A stretch of DNA of 64,000 nucleotides, taken from contig NZ_MJAT01000036.1 of the NCBI RefSeq assembly GCF_001742305.1, forward strand, positions 1 through 64,000, read 5' to 3'. Below are positions 16,503-25,279 of the stretch, in pieces (within the stretch, counting starts at the first letter, position 1; each line of letters begins with the position of its first letter). The notes beneath the pieces are model-generated. The model was not told the origin of the DNA, did no database searches, and saw nothing but the letters and a program-made list of their open reading frames with translations. The translations under genes were made by a program, and so were the position numbers. The DNA is from Desulfuribacillus stibiiarsenatis. Lineage in GTDB: Bacteria > Bacillota > Bacilli > Desulfuribacillales > Desulfuribacillaceae.

Positions 16503-16940
16503 TTGCAATTTCTATATTATCTTTTTTTATTTATAGGGTCAATCATTTTATTATTATCAACATTTGCGTTCGTATTCCCATTTGGTCCGGAGACAATTGA
16601 AGGGTTACACACATTAGCGAAATGGATTCTGTACGGATTTATTATTGAGTTTATTATCGGTTTGATTCGTTCTAATCACAAACTATATTATTGTAAGAAA
16701 GAATGGATTTCTTTATTAGCGATTGCCGTTTCCATTTCTATTGATTCGCTCACTGGTTTTCTTGGTTTGGTGAAACTTGCAAAATTGGCTAAGCTGATTA
16801 AGGCTATGAAAGGGCTTAAGGGTATGAAAGCCTTTAAATCTTTGAAAGCTGTGAAATTTATTAAGACAATTAAGCTCGGTAAGAAAACCAAGAGGAAGCT
16901 CGTTAAACAAACAGATGCTGAGAATACCAATAACTATTGA
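16503..16940 (+). CDS. stand-alone voltage-sensor-like membrane protein with lysine every third residue
   Basis: 145 aa from TTG 16503, weak AGCAGGT ribosome-binding site. Three hydrophobic segments occur at about 3-27, 38-56 (with an acidic Glu49 in [13 protein letters not shown]) and 67-90 (with Asp81 in [12 protein letters not shown]). Then lysines occur at residues 91, 94, 97 and so on to 130, fourteen in a row at three-residue spacing with hydrophobic residues between. This order (acidic S2 and S3, then a basic i+3 helix) is that of S1-S4 voltage sensors in ion channels. No pore segment follows, and the stop comes 15 residues later. The lysine series is longer than usual S4 helices. Function unknown; a channel remnant or a membrane-associated basic helix are alternatives. 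Confidence 0.6.
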   Translation: MQFLYYLFLFIGSIILLLSTFAFVFPFGPETIEGLHTLAKWILYGFIIEFIIGLIRSNHKLYYCKKEWISLLAIAVSISIDSLTGFLGLVKLAKLAKLIKAMKGLKGMKAFKSLKAVKFIKTIKLGKKTKRKLVKQTDAENTNNY

Positions 16941-17644
16941 AGCTGTGCGTATGTAGTCATAACTTTATTGATATAATGATTCGTCTCTTTAAAAGGCGGT
17001 ACACCACCATGTTTATCTACATTGCCTGGCCCAGCGTTATAGGCGGCTAAGGCTAGTACTAAATCACCGTTATAGCGTTTAAGCATATAGCTTAAGTATT
17101 TGGTTCCACCTTCAATGTTTTGTCGTGGATCGAAGGAATCTGTAACTCCTAACCCTTGGGCTGTTTTTGGCATTAATTGCATAAGTCCTTGGGCACCAGC
17201 CTTTGATACAGCTTTAGAATCAAAATTCGATTCGTGTTTAATAATAGCGCGAATTAAGTCACTATCTACGTCATATTTTAACGCAGCGGCATTGATTAGA
17301 TGATCATAGTTCTGTTCTAAATCTACTACTATTAAAGTAGGGTTTTGTTCTGTAGTTTGTTCAATAGCTTGTTCTGCTACTTCTTCCATTGATTGCTCGA
17401 CTTGTTGCTCGAAAAATGGATGCGTAGTTTCTGCTTGAACGACTGTAGTCGTCATTGTTAGGCTTGCTGACTTAACATATATACTAGTACTTAATGGGCT
17501 TAACGCCATTACGTTTTCTTCCATTGCAGGTTCTTTCACGAGAGTTGCCTGGTAAAAACCTAAGATTACAATAGTCATAAATATTGAAAGAAATAATGTA
17601 ATTGTAATACTATACTTTAATAATTGATGTTCTATTTTATACAC
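16934..17644 (-). CDS. lytic transglycosylase, SLT domain, membrane-anchored
   Basis: 236 aa from GTG 17644, which follows AAGGTGGGA; TTG 17683 has no ribosome-binding site. One membrane segment at about residues 12-35 ([18 protein letters not shown]), a Glu/Thr/Gln-rich linker, then the SLT domain: [20 protein letters not shown] with catalytic Glu, [15 protein letters not shown], and [18 protein letters not shown]. It cleaves peptidoglycan glycan strands with anhydro-muramyl formation, outside the membrane. Converges with the voltage-sensor-like gene with 7 bp overlap and diverges from moeA across two palindromes. Confidence 0.88.
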   Translation of the reverse strand: MYKIEHQLLKYSITITLFLSIFMTIVILGFYQATLVKEPAMEENVMALSPLSTSIYVKSASLTMTTTVVQAETTHPFFEQQVEQSMEEVAEQAIEQTTEQNPTLIVVDLEQNYDHLINAAALKYDVDSDLIRAIIKHESNFDSKAVSKAGAQGLMQLMPKTAQGLGVTDSFDPRQNIEGGTKYLSYMLKRYNGDLVLALAAYNAGPGNVDKHGGVPPFKETNHYINKVMTTYAQLQ

Positions 17645-17687
17645 TAGATTCCCACCTTTTTGAATTCTAATAACTAGTATCAACGGA

Positions 17688-17774
17688 TTTGTCCATTTTT
17701 AGACAAAATAGATGAACTAAGTTATGATTAAGCTAAAAACTTTATAGTTGAGTATATGTCCAAATAAGGACAAA
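17688..17774. promoter_or_regulatory. pair of TGTCC/GGACA palindromes between lytic transglycosylase and moeA
   Basis: Two related palindromes: TTTGTCCA-TTTT-TAGACAAA at 17688-17707 and TATGTCCA-AATA-AGGACAAA at 17755-17774, centres 67 bp apart. They share the frame T-x-TGTCCA-N4-(A/T)-x-GACAAA, as expected for two operators of one dimeric regulator or a looping pair. The regulator is not identifiable from the window. Confidence 0.5.
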
Positions 17775-17813
17775 CATTCTTGATTTAGGATTAACGAGAG
17801 TAGGAGGAAGGTC

Positions 17814-19043
17814 ATGTTTTACGTAAAAACTGTAAGCGTAGTTATGGAAGAATGTTTTGCTAAATTTACGCGGAAACAAGAAAATGTTACGGTTGCTTTA
17901 GAAGATTCTCTTGGATTTATATTGGGAGAAGATATTATAGTAAGTGAAAATATACCTGGATTTGATCGATCTACGGTGGATGGATTTGCTGTCTATGCTG
18001 AAGATACGTTCGGTAGTTCAGAATCGATGCCTAGCTTTCTAAAGGTTACTGGGGAAATTCTAATGGGGCGAGAAGCAGACAATCCCTTACATATGGGACA
18101 AACGCAGAAAATTCCTACAGGTGGAATGTTACCAGCTGGTAGTAATGCTGTAGTGATGCAAGAATATACAGAATTACTAGATGATATGGTGAGTATCTAT
18201 AAAAGCGTTTCGCCAGGCGAAAATGTAATAAAGGTAGGAGAAGATTTAAAGGACGGACAGACTATTTTTAAAAAGGGAATCAGGATTCGTCCGCAAGACA
18301 TTGGACTATTAGCTGCTATGGGTATTGTTTCTGTGAATATTATTAAGCCATTAAAGATTGCTGTTATATCTACTGGTGATGAAATTGTAGGGCCTGAGGT
18401 GCAACATCTCGCTTTTGGCCAAGTGCGGGATACGAATGGTTATGCCGTAACGGCTTTATTAAAACAGTATAATTTTCAAGGGTATTACGCAGGAATTATT
18501 AAGGACGATTATGATACTTTGTATACTACTGTCCATAAGTTATATGAACAATATGATGTAGTTATATTATCTGGTGGGAGTTCTGTTGGGACGAAGGATG
18601 TCACGAGTAAGATCATTGAGACACTGCCGAATGCAGAAATTCTTGTGCACGGGATTGCCATAAAACCAGGTAAACCAACCATTATTGCGAAATCCAATGG
18701 GAAGCTAATCATTGGTTTGCCCGGTCATCCGGTATCAGCACTGGTGATTATGCAACATATTATTCTACCAATTTTACATCACATGCAGGGAACGGAAAGT
18801 AAGACTTTCCTACCAGCTGTTCAAGCAATCATAAATCAAAATATTGATTCACAAACGGGAAGAACGGATATCATTCGTGTGCGTCTTACAATGGGAGAAG
18901 ACCAGCATCTAATTGCTGAACCTGAGCGCGGTAAAGCAGGAGTATTTAGTAGTTTGGTTAAGGCAGATGGGTATTTCATAATACCAGAATCTGTTGAGGG
19001 AATAGAGAAGGGAAGCATGATTGACGTACTTCTATATGATTAA
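17814..19043 (+). CDS. moeA: molybdopterin molybdenumtransferase MoeA
   Basis: 409 aa, usual length. Blocks in order: IPGFDRSTVDGFAVYAEDTF near residue 48, IPTGGMLPAGSNAVVMQEYT near 103, ISTGDEIVGP near 185, VVILSGGSSVGTKDVT near 250, and IIGLPGHPVSALVIM near 300. It inserts molybdate into adenylylated molybdopterin, giving active molybdenum cofactor. AGGAGG is six to seven bases before ATG. Single-gene unit between two operator-like palindromes and a terminator. Implies molybdo- or tungsto-enzymes elsewhere in the genome. Confidence 0.93.
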   Translation: MFYVKTVSVVMEECFAKFTRKQENVTVALEDSLGFILGEDIIVSENIPGFDRSTVDGFAVYAEDTFGSSESMPSFLKVTGEILMGREADNPLHMGQTQKIPTGGMLPAGSNAVVMQEYTELLDDMVSIYKSVSPGENVIKVGEDLKDGQTIFKKGIRIRPQDIGLLAAMGIVSVNIIKPLKIAVISTGDEIVGPEVQHLAFGQVRDTNGYAVTALLKQYNFQGYYAGIIKDDYDTLYTTVHKLYEQYDVVILSGGSSVGTKDVTSKIIETLPNAEILVHGIAIKPGKPTIIAKSNGKLIIGLPGHPVSALVIMQHIILPILHHMQGTESKTFLPAVQAIINQNIDSQTGRTDIIRVRLTMGEDQHLIAEPERGKAGVFSSLVKADGYFIIPESVEGIEKGSMIDVLLYD

Positions 19044-19073
19044 AACACTACTTTTTCGAGTAGTGTTTTTTTC
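19044..19073 (+). terminator. intrinsic terminator of moeA
   Basis: AACACTACT pairs with AGTAGTGTT around a short TTTCG-type loop and a run of seven T follows. Confidence 0.9.
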
Positions 19074-19184
19074 TGTTTAAAAATACTCAGTTTTGGTCAT
19101 GCTATATAGTAGGTTACTGATATTCTACTAATTGTATTATTTCATATAATTAATGAACAACGTTGAAATACGGAGGGATAAAAA

Positions 19185-19820
19185 TTGACAGTTAATAGAC
19201 AGGATGCATGGACAGAAGAAGATGATTTACTATTAGCAGAAGTTATATTACGACACATTCGCGAAGGTAGCACACAATTAAAGGCTTTTGAAGAAGTCGG
19301 AGATAAACTGTCACGTACCGGCGCTGCTTGTGGTTTCCGCTGGAATAGTGTAGTCAGGAAGAAGTATGAAGCAGGTATAGAGATTGCCAAAGCTCAAAGA
19401 CAAGCAATGAAGAAAAACAATAGAAGAAAAGAAGATAGAAACATAGAGTATCACCAATCGATAAAAATAGAAAAGGAAAACTATCAATCGAACCCTGTGA
19501 ATTTCACCCATGGTGGAACTTTACAGTTTGAAGATGTAATAAAGTATTTGAAGAATGTGAAGTATGAACACCAAGAACTAAAAAAGCGCAATGTGTACTT
19601 AGAGAAAAGATTGACAGAGTTAGAAGAAGAAAACAAATCCTTACATAAGGAGCTTTCTTCACTACGCAAGGAAAGAAATCAATATGACTCCGTTACGGAA
19701 GACTATAAAGCTCTAGTTCAAATTATGGATCGAGCTAGAAAGCTAGCAGTTCTGGAAGATTATGTGGAAGAAAAGCCAAAGTTTAAAATGGATTTAAATG
19801 GAAATCTAGAACGGGTTTAG
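19185..19820 (+). CDS. rsfA: RsfA-family prespore transcription regulator
   Basis: 211 aa from TTG 19185, seven bases after GGAGGG. The N-terminus is a Myb/SANT-like DNA-binding unit: QDAWTEEDDLLLAEVILRHI then AFEEVGDKLSRTGAACGFRW and NSVVRKKYE. A linker and a coiled coil follow at about residues 115-175 (RNVYLEKRLTELEEENKSL). In B. subtilis RsfA is made in the forespore and tunes SigF-dependent genes. Single-gene unit with its own strong terminator. Confidence 0.88.
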   Translation: MTVNRQDAWTEEDDLLLAEVILRHIREGSTQLKAFEEVGDKLSRTGAACGFRWNSVVRKKYEAGIEIAKAQRQAMKKNNRRKEDRNIEYHQSIKIEKENYQSNPVNFTHGGTLQFEDVIKYLKNVKYEHQELKKRNVYLEKRLTELEEENKSLHKELSSLRKERNQYDSVTEDYKALVQIMDRARKLAVLEDYVEEKPKFKMDLNGNLERV

Positions 19821-19831
19821 TGAGTCTATAT

Positions 19832-19879
19832 AAAATAGCTGTTCAACACATAGTTGCTATGTGTTGAACAGCTATTTTT
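19832..19879. terminator. long perfect terminator after rsfA
   Basis: A stem of about 22 bp (TAGCTGTTCAACACATAG and its complement, with flanking A and T runs) around a TTG loop. Long enough to act on both strands. Confidence 0.9.
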
Positions 19880-19974
19880 AGGAGATACTAATCTATAGAT
19901 AGTAAACAATAGGAACTATATAAGTAAAAACAAAACTAGAAGTAAAATTAATCTTATAAAGGAGTAATGAAACT

Positions 19975-20286
19975 ATGTATGCTATTCTTTTTGACCTTAC
20001 ACCTGACGGACATTCTATTGATATGTCGCTAGCAAAAGATTCTTTGCAAGTAGTAATTGATTCCATTATGACAGATCTCAAGGGACAAAATATAAAGGAT
20101 TATGGTGATAAGTTCGTCATTTGTGATTCTATAGAAGACACAAAGCAAGCCGAAGAAGTATTGAAAGAATATGAGATGAAATATAAAATTTATATTGTGG
20201 ATCAAAGGATACCGACTCATTATAACGATTCTATTCTTTTGGGGAATCAGTCCAATTATTTAATCATACAAAATTACGTAGAGTAA
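19975..20286 (+). CDS. hypothetical 103-aa soluble protein
   Basis: Not recognised. AAAGGAG lies before ATG 19975. The N-terminus MYAILFDLTPDGHSIDMSLA and a central DYGDKFVICDSI suggest an alternating beta-alpha fold of a DNase VapD/Cas2-like or ferredoxin-like size, but this is only resemblance. No membrane segment. Lies alone between the rsfA terminator and the next gene, 123 bp upstream of it. Confidence 0.6.
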   Translation: MYAILFDLTPDGHSIDMSLAKDSLQVVIDSIMTDLKGQNIKDYGDKFVICDSIEDTKQAEEVLKEYEMKYKIYIVDQRIPTHYNDSILLGNQSNYLIIQNYVE

Positions 20287-20409
20287 AAGAATGAGTCCAT
20301 CAAGTCCTAAAATTAATAAAAATTTAAGCATCAAATGCAGGAGATTGATACCCTTTTGTCAAACTATATGTATGATGCATGTGAATTTTTATGAGATTGA
20401 GGGATGTAG

Positions 20410-20787
20410 ATGGAGTTTCTAGCCAAAATCTTTGCGTTTATACTTACACTACCATTTTTAGCTTTTTTCCTCGGATATAATATAAGTAAATGGTTCTATC
20501 AAGATAATAAGAAGGCATTTGATATAGCGATTCATGTTACTACGTTTTCTTTATTTGTATCTGTTAGTGTGATGTTTCAAGTGGTTGGTTATTTGCAATC
20601 TGGAGTGTTTATTACACTTATAATCTGGATTACCTTTTTAGCGGTACTTATTTATTTACAATGGAAGTTAAAAAATCAAATAGATATCCACAAATCCCTA
20701 AAAGGTTCTCTTCGACTTTGGTTTTTAGTATTGTGTATTTGCTATGTTGCTCTATTTATCATAGGAGTTACGAAATCATTTATTTAA
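20410..20787 (+). CDS. four-helix membrane protein, probably DUF3397-like
   Basis: 125 aa with four hydrophobic segments (residues about 5-25, 40-60, 65-85, 98-118). Size, helix count and position near panE, bshC and mraZ fit DUF3397-type proteins of Bacillales, whose role is unknown. GAGGG is eight bases before ATG. Followed by a terminator. The family call rests on length, topology and context, not on a clear motif. Confidence 0.6.
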   Translation: MEFLAKIFAFILTLPFLAFFLGYNISKWFYQDNKKAFDIAIHVTTFSLFVSVSVMFQVVGYLQSGVFITLIIWITFLAVLIYLQWKLKNQIDIHKSLKGSLRLWFLVLCICYVALFIIGVTKSFI

Positions 20788-20800
20788 TGGTTGCGGATGT

Positions 20801-20829
20801 AAAAAGACACCGATTATGGTGTCTTTTAT
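20801..20829 (+). terminator. intrinsic terminator after the DUF3397-like gene
   Basis: AAAAGACACC pairs with GGTGTCTTTT around a six-base loop. Confidence 0.88.
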
Positions 20830-21011
20830 TGCGGTATACTTGCATTACATACGAAACTGTTTATAATTAGGAAAGTATGATAAAAGTAAGATATTTGAAA
20901 TCTCGTTAAAAAACAGTCACAAAAATGCCACAAACAACACAAAAAGAGTAATTTACTATGTGTTAAAATAAAAAATATGCATGTATTTCGCAGAATTCAG
21001 GAGGGTAAATA

Positions 21012-22196
21012 ATGATAGGAATTTCACGTTTATTATGTGGTAGTGAGAACTTTGGTGATAGCTTACGTTATGCGAAAGGTTCACACGGTCAAACGAATGG
21101 TGCAGTAGCAGGTCATGGACCGGTAGTTGTATGGACTTCAACGAAGACTTGTAACTTAAAATGTGTACACTGCTATGCGGCTTCTGAGAATATAAAGTAC
21201 GAAGGCGAATTATCTACTGATGAAGCGAAAGTCTTTATTGATGATTTAGCGAATTTTAAAGTACCAGTGTTATTATTCTCTGGTGGAGAGCCACTAGTAA
21301 GACCAGATACATTTGAATTGGCTGAGTATGCAGCTAGCAAAGGCATTCGTGTTACGTATTCTACTAATGGTTTGTTAATTGATAAAGATGTAGCGAAGAG
21401 AATGAAACAAATCGGTGTTGGTTATGTTGGAATTAGTTTCGACGGAATCGGTGCTGTACATGATGAATTCCGTGGCCTGCCAGGTGCTTTTGAAAAATCA
21501 CTACAAGCTGTAAAGAACTGTATTGAAGTAGATCAAAAGGTAGGACTACGCTTCACAATTAATCAACATAATTATCGCCAACTTCATGAGATCTTTGATT
21601 TCCTAGAAGAAGAAAACATTCCTCGTGCTTGTTTCTATCATTTAGTATACTCTGGTCGTGGAAATGAAATGGTAAACGACGACTTAACGCATGAAGAGAG
21701 TCGTCATGCATTAGATATTATTATGGAGCGTACAGTTGACTTCCATAAGCGTGGAATTACGAAAGAAATTCTCACGGTGGACAACCATGCTGACGCAATC
21801 TATCTATACCTGCGTGCGAAGGAATTATATCCAGATAAAGCAGATGAGATTTATAACTTAATTAAGACGAATGGCGGTAATCGTTCAGGTATCGCATTTG
21901 GTAACGTTGACAATCTTGGTAACGTCCACCCTGACCAGTTTACTCAAAACATTACTTTCGGTAACATCCGCGAGAAGAAATTTAGTGAAATTTGGTCTAA
22001 GGCAGAGCATCCAATTTTAAATGGACTAAAAGACCGTCAGCCATTGTTAAAAGGTCGCTGTTCTCAGTGTAAGTGGTTAAGTATGTGTAATGGAAACTTC
22101 CGTTCTCGTGCACACGCAATTCATAACGATTTCTGGGAAAGTGATCCAGCTTGCTATTTAACAGATGAAGAAATCGGATTAACGGAAAAAGCATAG
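21012..22196 (+). CDS. ahbC: radical SAM 12,18-didecarboxysiroheme deacetylase (AhbC/NirJ1-like)
   Basis: 394 aa. The radical-SAM cluster motif CNLKCVHC places Cys at 47, 51 and 54; FSGGEPLVRPD and YSTNGLLI follow. A C-terminal SPASM-type set includes RCSQCKWLSMCNGNFRSRA and a late Cys in DPACYL. Sequence style (KGSHGQTNGAVAGHGPVVVW, GLPGAFEKSL) matches NirJ1/AhbC, which removes two acetate side chains from didecarboxysiroheme to form Fe-coproporphyrin III. AGGAGG is seven bases before ATG. The ahbD-like gene follows 13 bp later. The partner steps (siroheme synthesis, AhbA/AhbB) are not in the window. Confidence 0.85.
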   Translation: MIGISRLLCGSENFGDSLRYAKGSHGQTNGAVAGHGPVVVWTSTKTCNLKCVHCYAASENIKYEGELSTDEAKVFIDDLANFKVPVLLFSGGEPLVRPDTFELAEYAASKGIRVTYSTNGLLIDKDVAKRMKQIGVGYVGISFDGIGAVHDEFRGLPGAFEKSLQAVKNCIEVDQKVGLRFTINQHNYRQLHEIFDFLEEENIPRACFYHLVYSGRGNEMVNDDLTHEESRHALDIIMERTVDFHKRGITKEILTVDNHADAIYLYLRAKELYPDKADEIYNLIKTNGGNRSGIAFGNVDNLGNVHPDQFTQNITFGNIREKKFSEIWSKAEHPILNGLKDRQPLLKGRCSQCKWLSMCNGNFRSRAHAIHNDFWESDPACYLTDEEIGLTEKA

Positions 22197-22209
22197 GAGG
22201 TACTACAAT

Positions 22210-23361
22210 ATGTCTCATCCTCATTCAGATACATCAATCCATGAAATTCGTAAGCATATGCATGGTATGACCCAAGGTGATGTTACGGATTACATGAAGA
22301 ATATGGGCCACAAATTACGCTTAATCTTCTGGGAATTAACAGAAGGCTGTAATTTGAAGTGTATTCACTGTCGTGCGACGGCGCAACCAGAGCGTAGCGT
22401 TGATGAGCTATCGACGAAAGAATGCTTTAGAATCATTGACGAATTAGTAGAATTCTCTAACCCGATTGTTGTATTAACAGGTGGAGAGCCATTATATAGA
22501 CCGGATTTCTTTGAAATCGCACAATATGGTACGAATAAAGGCTTACGTATCGTAATGGCTTCTAATGGCACTATGATTACTAAAGAAATCGCACAGAAGA
22601 TTAAAGATGTAGGGATTCAACGTGTATCTATCAGCTTTGATGGTGCTACTGCAAAAACACACGATGAGTTCCGCGGTATCCCGGGCTCATTCGATGAGGC
22701 GTTACGCGGTGCTAGAAATTTACGCGAAATTGGTGTAGAGATTCAGTTCAATACTACCATTACAAAGCATAACGTAGCGGAAATGGAAGACATTATGGAT
22801 CTAACTATTCGCGAGGGTGCTGTAGCACTTCATACATTTATGTTAGTTCCAGTCGGTTGTGGAGTAGAAATCTCTGAAAGTTCTATGTTACCGGCGGACG
22901 AGTATGAGCGCGTTCTCGAGTGGTTCTACGACAAGTCGAAGGAAGTTCCTATTGAGATTAAAGCTACTTGCGCGCCTCACTATTTCCGTATTATGAGACA
23001 AAAGGCTAAGCAAGAAGGTGTTCAGATCACTCCTAAGACCCACGGTATGTCTGCAATGACTAAGGGATGCCTAGCGGGAACTGGTGTATGCTTCTTGTCA
23101 CATAAAGGAAGAGTACAACCTTGTGGCTACCTTCCAGTACAAGCAGGTAATGCGACGGAGCAAACAATGAAACAAATCTGGGAAGAGTCAGATGTATTCT
23201 TGCAACTTCGTGATAATAACAATTTAAAAGGTAAATGCGGAATCTGTGAATATAAGAACGTTTGTGAGGGTTGTCGTGCACGAGCTTTCTCAGAAACTGG
23301 CGATTACCTGGATGAAGAACCGTTTTGCAATTACGTTCCTAGAAAACATGCAACTGTATAA
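22210..23361 (+). CDS. ahbD: radical SAM heme b synthase (AhbD/NirJ2-like)
   Basis: 383 aa. CNLKCIHC again gives Cys 47, 51 and 54, then LTGGEPLYRPDFFE and ASNGTMIT. The C-terminal auxiliary cluster region has KGCLAGTGVCFLSHKGRVQP with CGYLPVQAGN, then CGICEYKNVCEGCRARAF. This arrangement is typical of AhbD/NirJ2, which oxidatively decarboxylates two propionates of Fe-coproporphyrin III to vinyls, giving heme b. GGAGGT is eight bases before ATG. Co-transcribed with ahbC and ended by a terminator. Assignment to AhbD rather than another SPASM protein rests on gene pairing and motif style. Confidence 0.85.
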   Translation: MSHPHSDTSIHEIRKHMHGMTQGDVTDYMKNMGHKLRLIFWELTEGCNLKCIHCRATAQPERSVDELSTKECFRIIDELVEFSNPIVVLTGGEPLYRPDFFEIAQYGTNKGLRIVMASNGTMITKEIAQKIKDVGIQRVSISFDGATAKTHDEFRGIPGSFDEALRGARNLREIGVEIQFNTTITKHNVAEMEDIMDLTIREGAVALHTFMLVPVGCGVEISESSMLPADEYERVLEWFYDKSKEVPIEIKATCAPHYFRIMRQKAKQEGVQITPKTHGMSAMTKGCLAGTGVCFLSHKGRVQPCGYLPVQAGNATEQTMKQIWEESDVFLQLRDNNNLKGKCGICEYKNVCEGCRARAFSETGDYLDEEPFCNYVPRKHATV

Positions 23362-23371
23362 TTGATAACTT

Positions 23372-23402
23372 AAACGGGACTTCATTAGTCCCGTTTTTTT
23401 TA
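23372..23402 (+). terminator. intrinsic terminator after ahbCD
   Basis: AACGGGACT and AGTCCCGTT form the stem around a TCATT-type loop, followed by eight T. The bshC ribosome-binding site lies directly downstream. Confidence 0.92.
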
Positions 23403-23416
23403 AGTGAGGGAATTCA

Positions 23417-25072
23417 ATGGAAATTCTACTAACTCATACGCAAGTACCCCCTTTTATAAAAGAATACAAAAAATTCTCGAAGCAATTTTTTTCGCTGTAT
23501 GATTATAGTTGTGTAGATGAAAGAAGTGTACTTGAGCGAACTGCTAATATTCGAGAAATGCAAAGTAAGCACCCACTTCTTGTTGACCGTGGTGCATTAA
23601 GCGAGACGATACGAAGTTATATTCAACGGTTATCTGAAAGCATTGAAATGAAGCAAAATGAGAATTTACAATTAATATCTCAAGGCGCCTTTACTGTGGT
23701 AACTGGACAGCAAGCAGGATTATTTACCGGTCCATTACTTACTATTAATAAAATTATCTCGGTATTAAAAGCATGCGATACATATAGTGTACGGCTAGAA
23801 CAGCCTATCGTTCCGATTTTCTGGATTGCAGGGGAAGATCACGATATCGATGAAATTGATCATACGTATTTTATCACTCAAAAAGCGATTTCTCGTATTA
23901 CTATACCGTGGAATACTGAGAAACCTAAAGTGTCTGTGTCACAGGTACAATTATCGAATGATCAGATTGATGGATTAATCGCACAAGTAAAAGTAACGCT
24001 GCCTGATAGTATTTATAAAAAAGAAGTTATTTCGGTGCTAACGCAAGCATATAGTGAGCAAAGTGTCGTAGTAGCGTTTGCAAAGCTGATTCAGCGCATG
24101 TTTGGAAAGTACGGAGTTTTAATTTTTGATTCTCATGATCTGTCTGTAAGAAAGCTTGAAGTTCCAATACTCCAGAGTATGATTCAGCGAAGTTCAGAAC
24201 TTCAAAGTGCATTCCTAAAGTCGAAACGTGTTTTCACGAGTCTTGGATATGAACCACAAGTGAAGCAGGAAGACCAAGCAACCGGATTATTTATCAACTA
24301 TTGTAATAAGCGTCGTGCTATTCGTTATTCTCAGGATAGATATTCGATAAAAGGGATTGAAGCTACTTACGATGTAAAAGATATGTTTGAATGGGTCGCA
24401 AATGAACCAGAGCGGTTTAGTACAAACGTGTTATTACGACCAATCATGCAGGAACTCCTTTTTCAACCTATTGCTTATATCGGTGGGAATGCAGAAATCA
24501 TGTATTGGGGCCAGATGAAAAGCACATTTGCGTTGTTTGAACTTCGTATGCCGATTATTCTAGCACGAAATTCATACACATATATTGCTGAGCAACTGAG
24601 AAGTAAGATTGTTCAACACGGTATAACTGAACAAGAAATCCTACTGGATACTTCCATGCATAGAAAGGACGAGTTGTTACAAAGCTATATTAATAAAGAC
24701 TTTTCATTGGAACTACATATCGAAGCGTTCAAAAATGAATGGTATGATTTAAACAAAAAGTACTTAAACAAGATGCCTGATCAACTATTTTCTAACGCTC
24801 AACTTGAACAAATTTATGGTACACATGAGCAGCGAGTTTTACGTCTAATGGATACCATGAAACAACAACTATTACAATTAGCAGAGCAGAAGCATCACCA
24901 TATGAAAGACGATCTGGATTTAATCTGGAACGTGGTGTTACCGAAAGGTTCTTTACAAGAAAGAGCAATCAATGTTTATACAATGATTAATGCTTACGGT
25001 GAACAATGGATTCATCAGTTATTAAATCTGCCACACCCATGTAACGGTGAGCACTATCTGGTCACACTATAA
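23417..25072 (+). CDS. bshC: BshC, putative cysteine-adding enzyme of bacillithiol synthesis
   Basis: 551 aa, usual length. Diagnostic blocks: FTVVTGQQAGLFTGPLLTIN near residue 92, PIFWIAGEDHDIDEIDHTYF near 134, a Rossmann-like FGKYGVLIFDSHD near 230, and LLRPIMQELLFQPIAYIGGN near 340, then a long coiled coil near 425-500. It joins cysteine to glucosamine-malate in the last step of bacillithiol synthesis. GTGAGGG is six bases before ATG. Only 14 bp after the ahbCD terminator, so it may share some read-through. In Bacilli bshC commonly stands just before mraZ; here ahcY is inserted. Confidence 0.93.
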   Translation: MEILLTHTQVPPFIKEYKKFSKQFFSLYDYSCVDERSVLERTANIREMQSKHPLLVDRGALSETIRSYIQRLSESIEMKQNENLQLISQGAFTVVTGQQAGLFTGPLLTINKIISVLKACDTYSVRLEQPIVPIFWIAGEDHDIDEIDHTYFITQKAISRITIPWNTEKPKVSVSQVQLSNDQIDGLIAQVKVTLPDSIYKKEVISVLTQAYSEQSVVVAFAKLIQRMFGKYGVLIFDSHDLSVRKLEVPILQSMIQRSSELQSAFLKSKRVFTSLGYEPQVKQEDQATGLFINYCNKRRAIRYSQDRYSIKGIEATYDVKDMFEWVANEPERFSTNVLLRPIMQELLFQPIAYIGGNAEIMYWGQMKSTFALFELRMPIILARNSYTYIAEQLRSKIVQHGITEQEILLDTSMHRKDELLQSYINKDFSLELHIEAFKNEWYDLNKKYLNKMPDQLFSNAQLEQIYGTHEQRVLRLMDTMKQQLLQLAEQKHHHMKDDLDLIWNVVLPKGSLQERAINVYTMINAYGEQWIHQLLNLPHPCNGEHYLVTL

Positions 25073-25082
25073 AGAAAACTTA

Positions 25083-25112
25083 GTTCAGATGGAGTATTAC
25101 TCCATCTGAACT
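25083..25112 (+). terminator. 12-bp hairpin after bshC, no T-run
   Basis: GTTCAGATGGAG pairs perfectly with CTCCATCTGAAC around TATTA. The lack of a following T-run makes a classic terminator less certain; it may be an mRNA 3' stabiliser or part of the ahcY leader region. Confidence 0.55.
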
Positions 25113-25279
25113 CTAGTTGCACTTATTTCGAAGCTTGTCGGCACTTAACTCCTGCTTATAGGAGTATTAGTAACGCCGCTGAGTTAAATTTCTATATACG
25201 GATAGACAAGTTTTTTGTATAATATACACTGTCTATGAATTGGGGTAGTTTTAACTTAATTAAATCAGGAGGGTATAAG
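25113..25279 (+). promoter_or_regulatory. ahcY upstream region with hairpins and a -10 box
   Basis: Contains ACTCCT-GCTTAT-AGGAGT inside a larger TTAACTC...GAGTTAA pairing (about 25146-25187), then TATAAT at 25218-25223 with no clear -35, flanked by ATAGACA and TGTCTAT (25202-25237). The last pair may be an operator around the promoter. I do not see the known SAH riboswitch core here. Confidence 0.4.
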
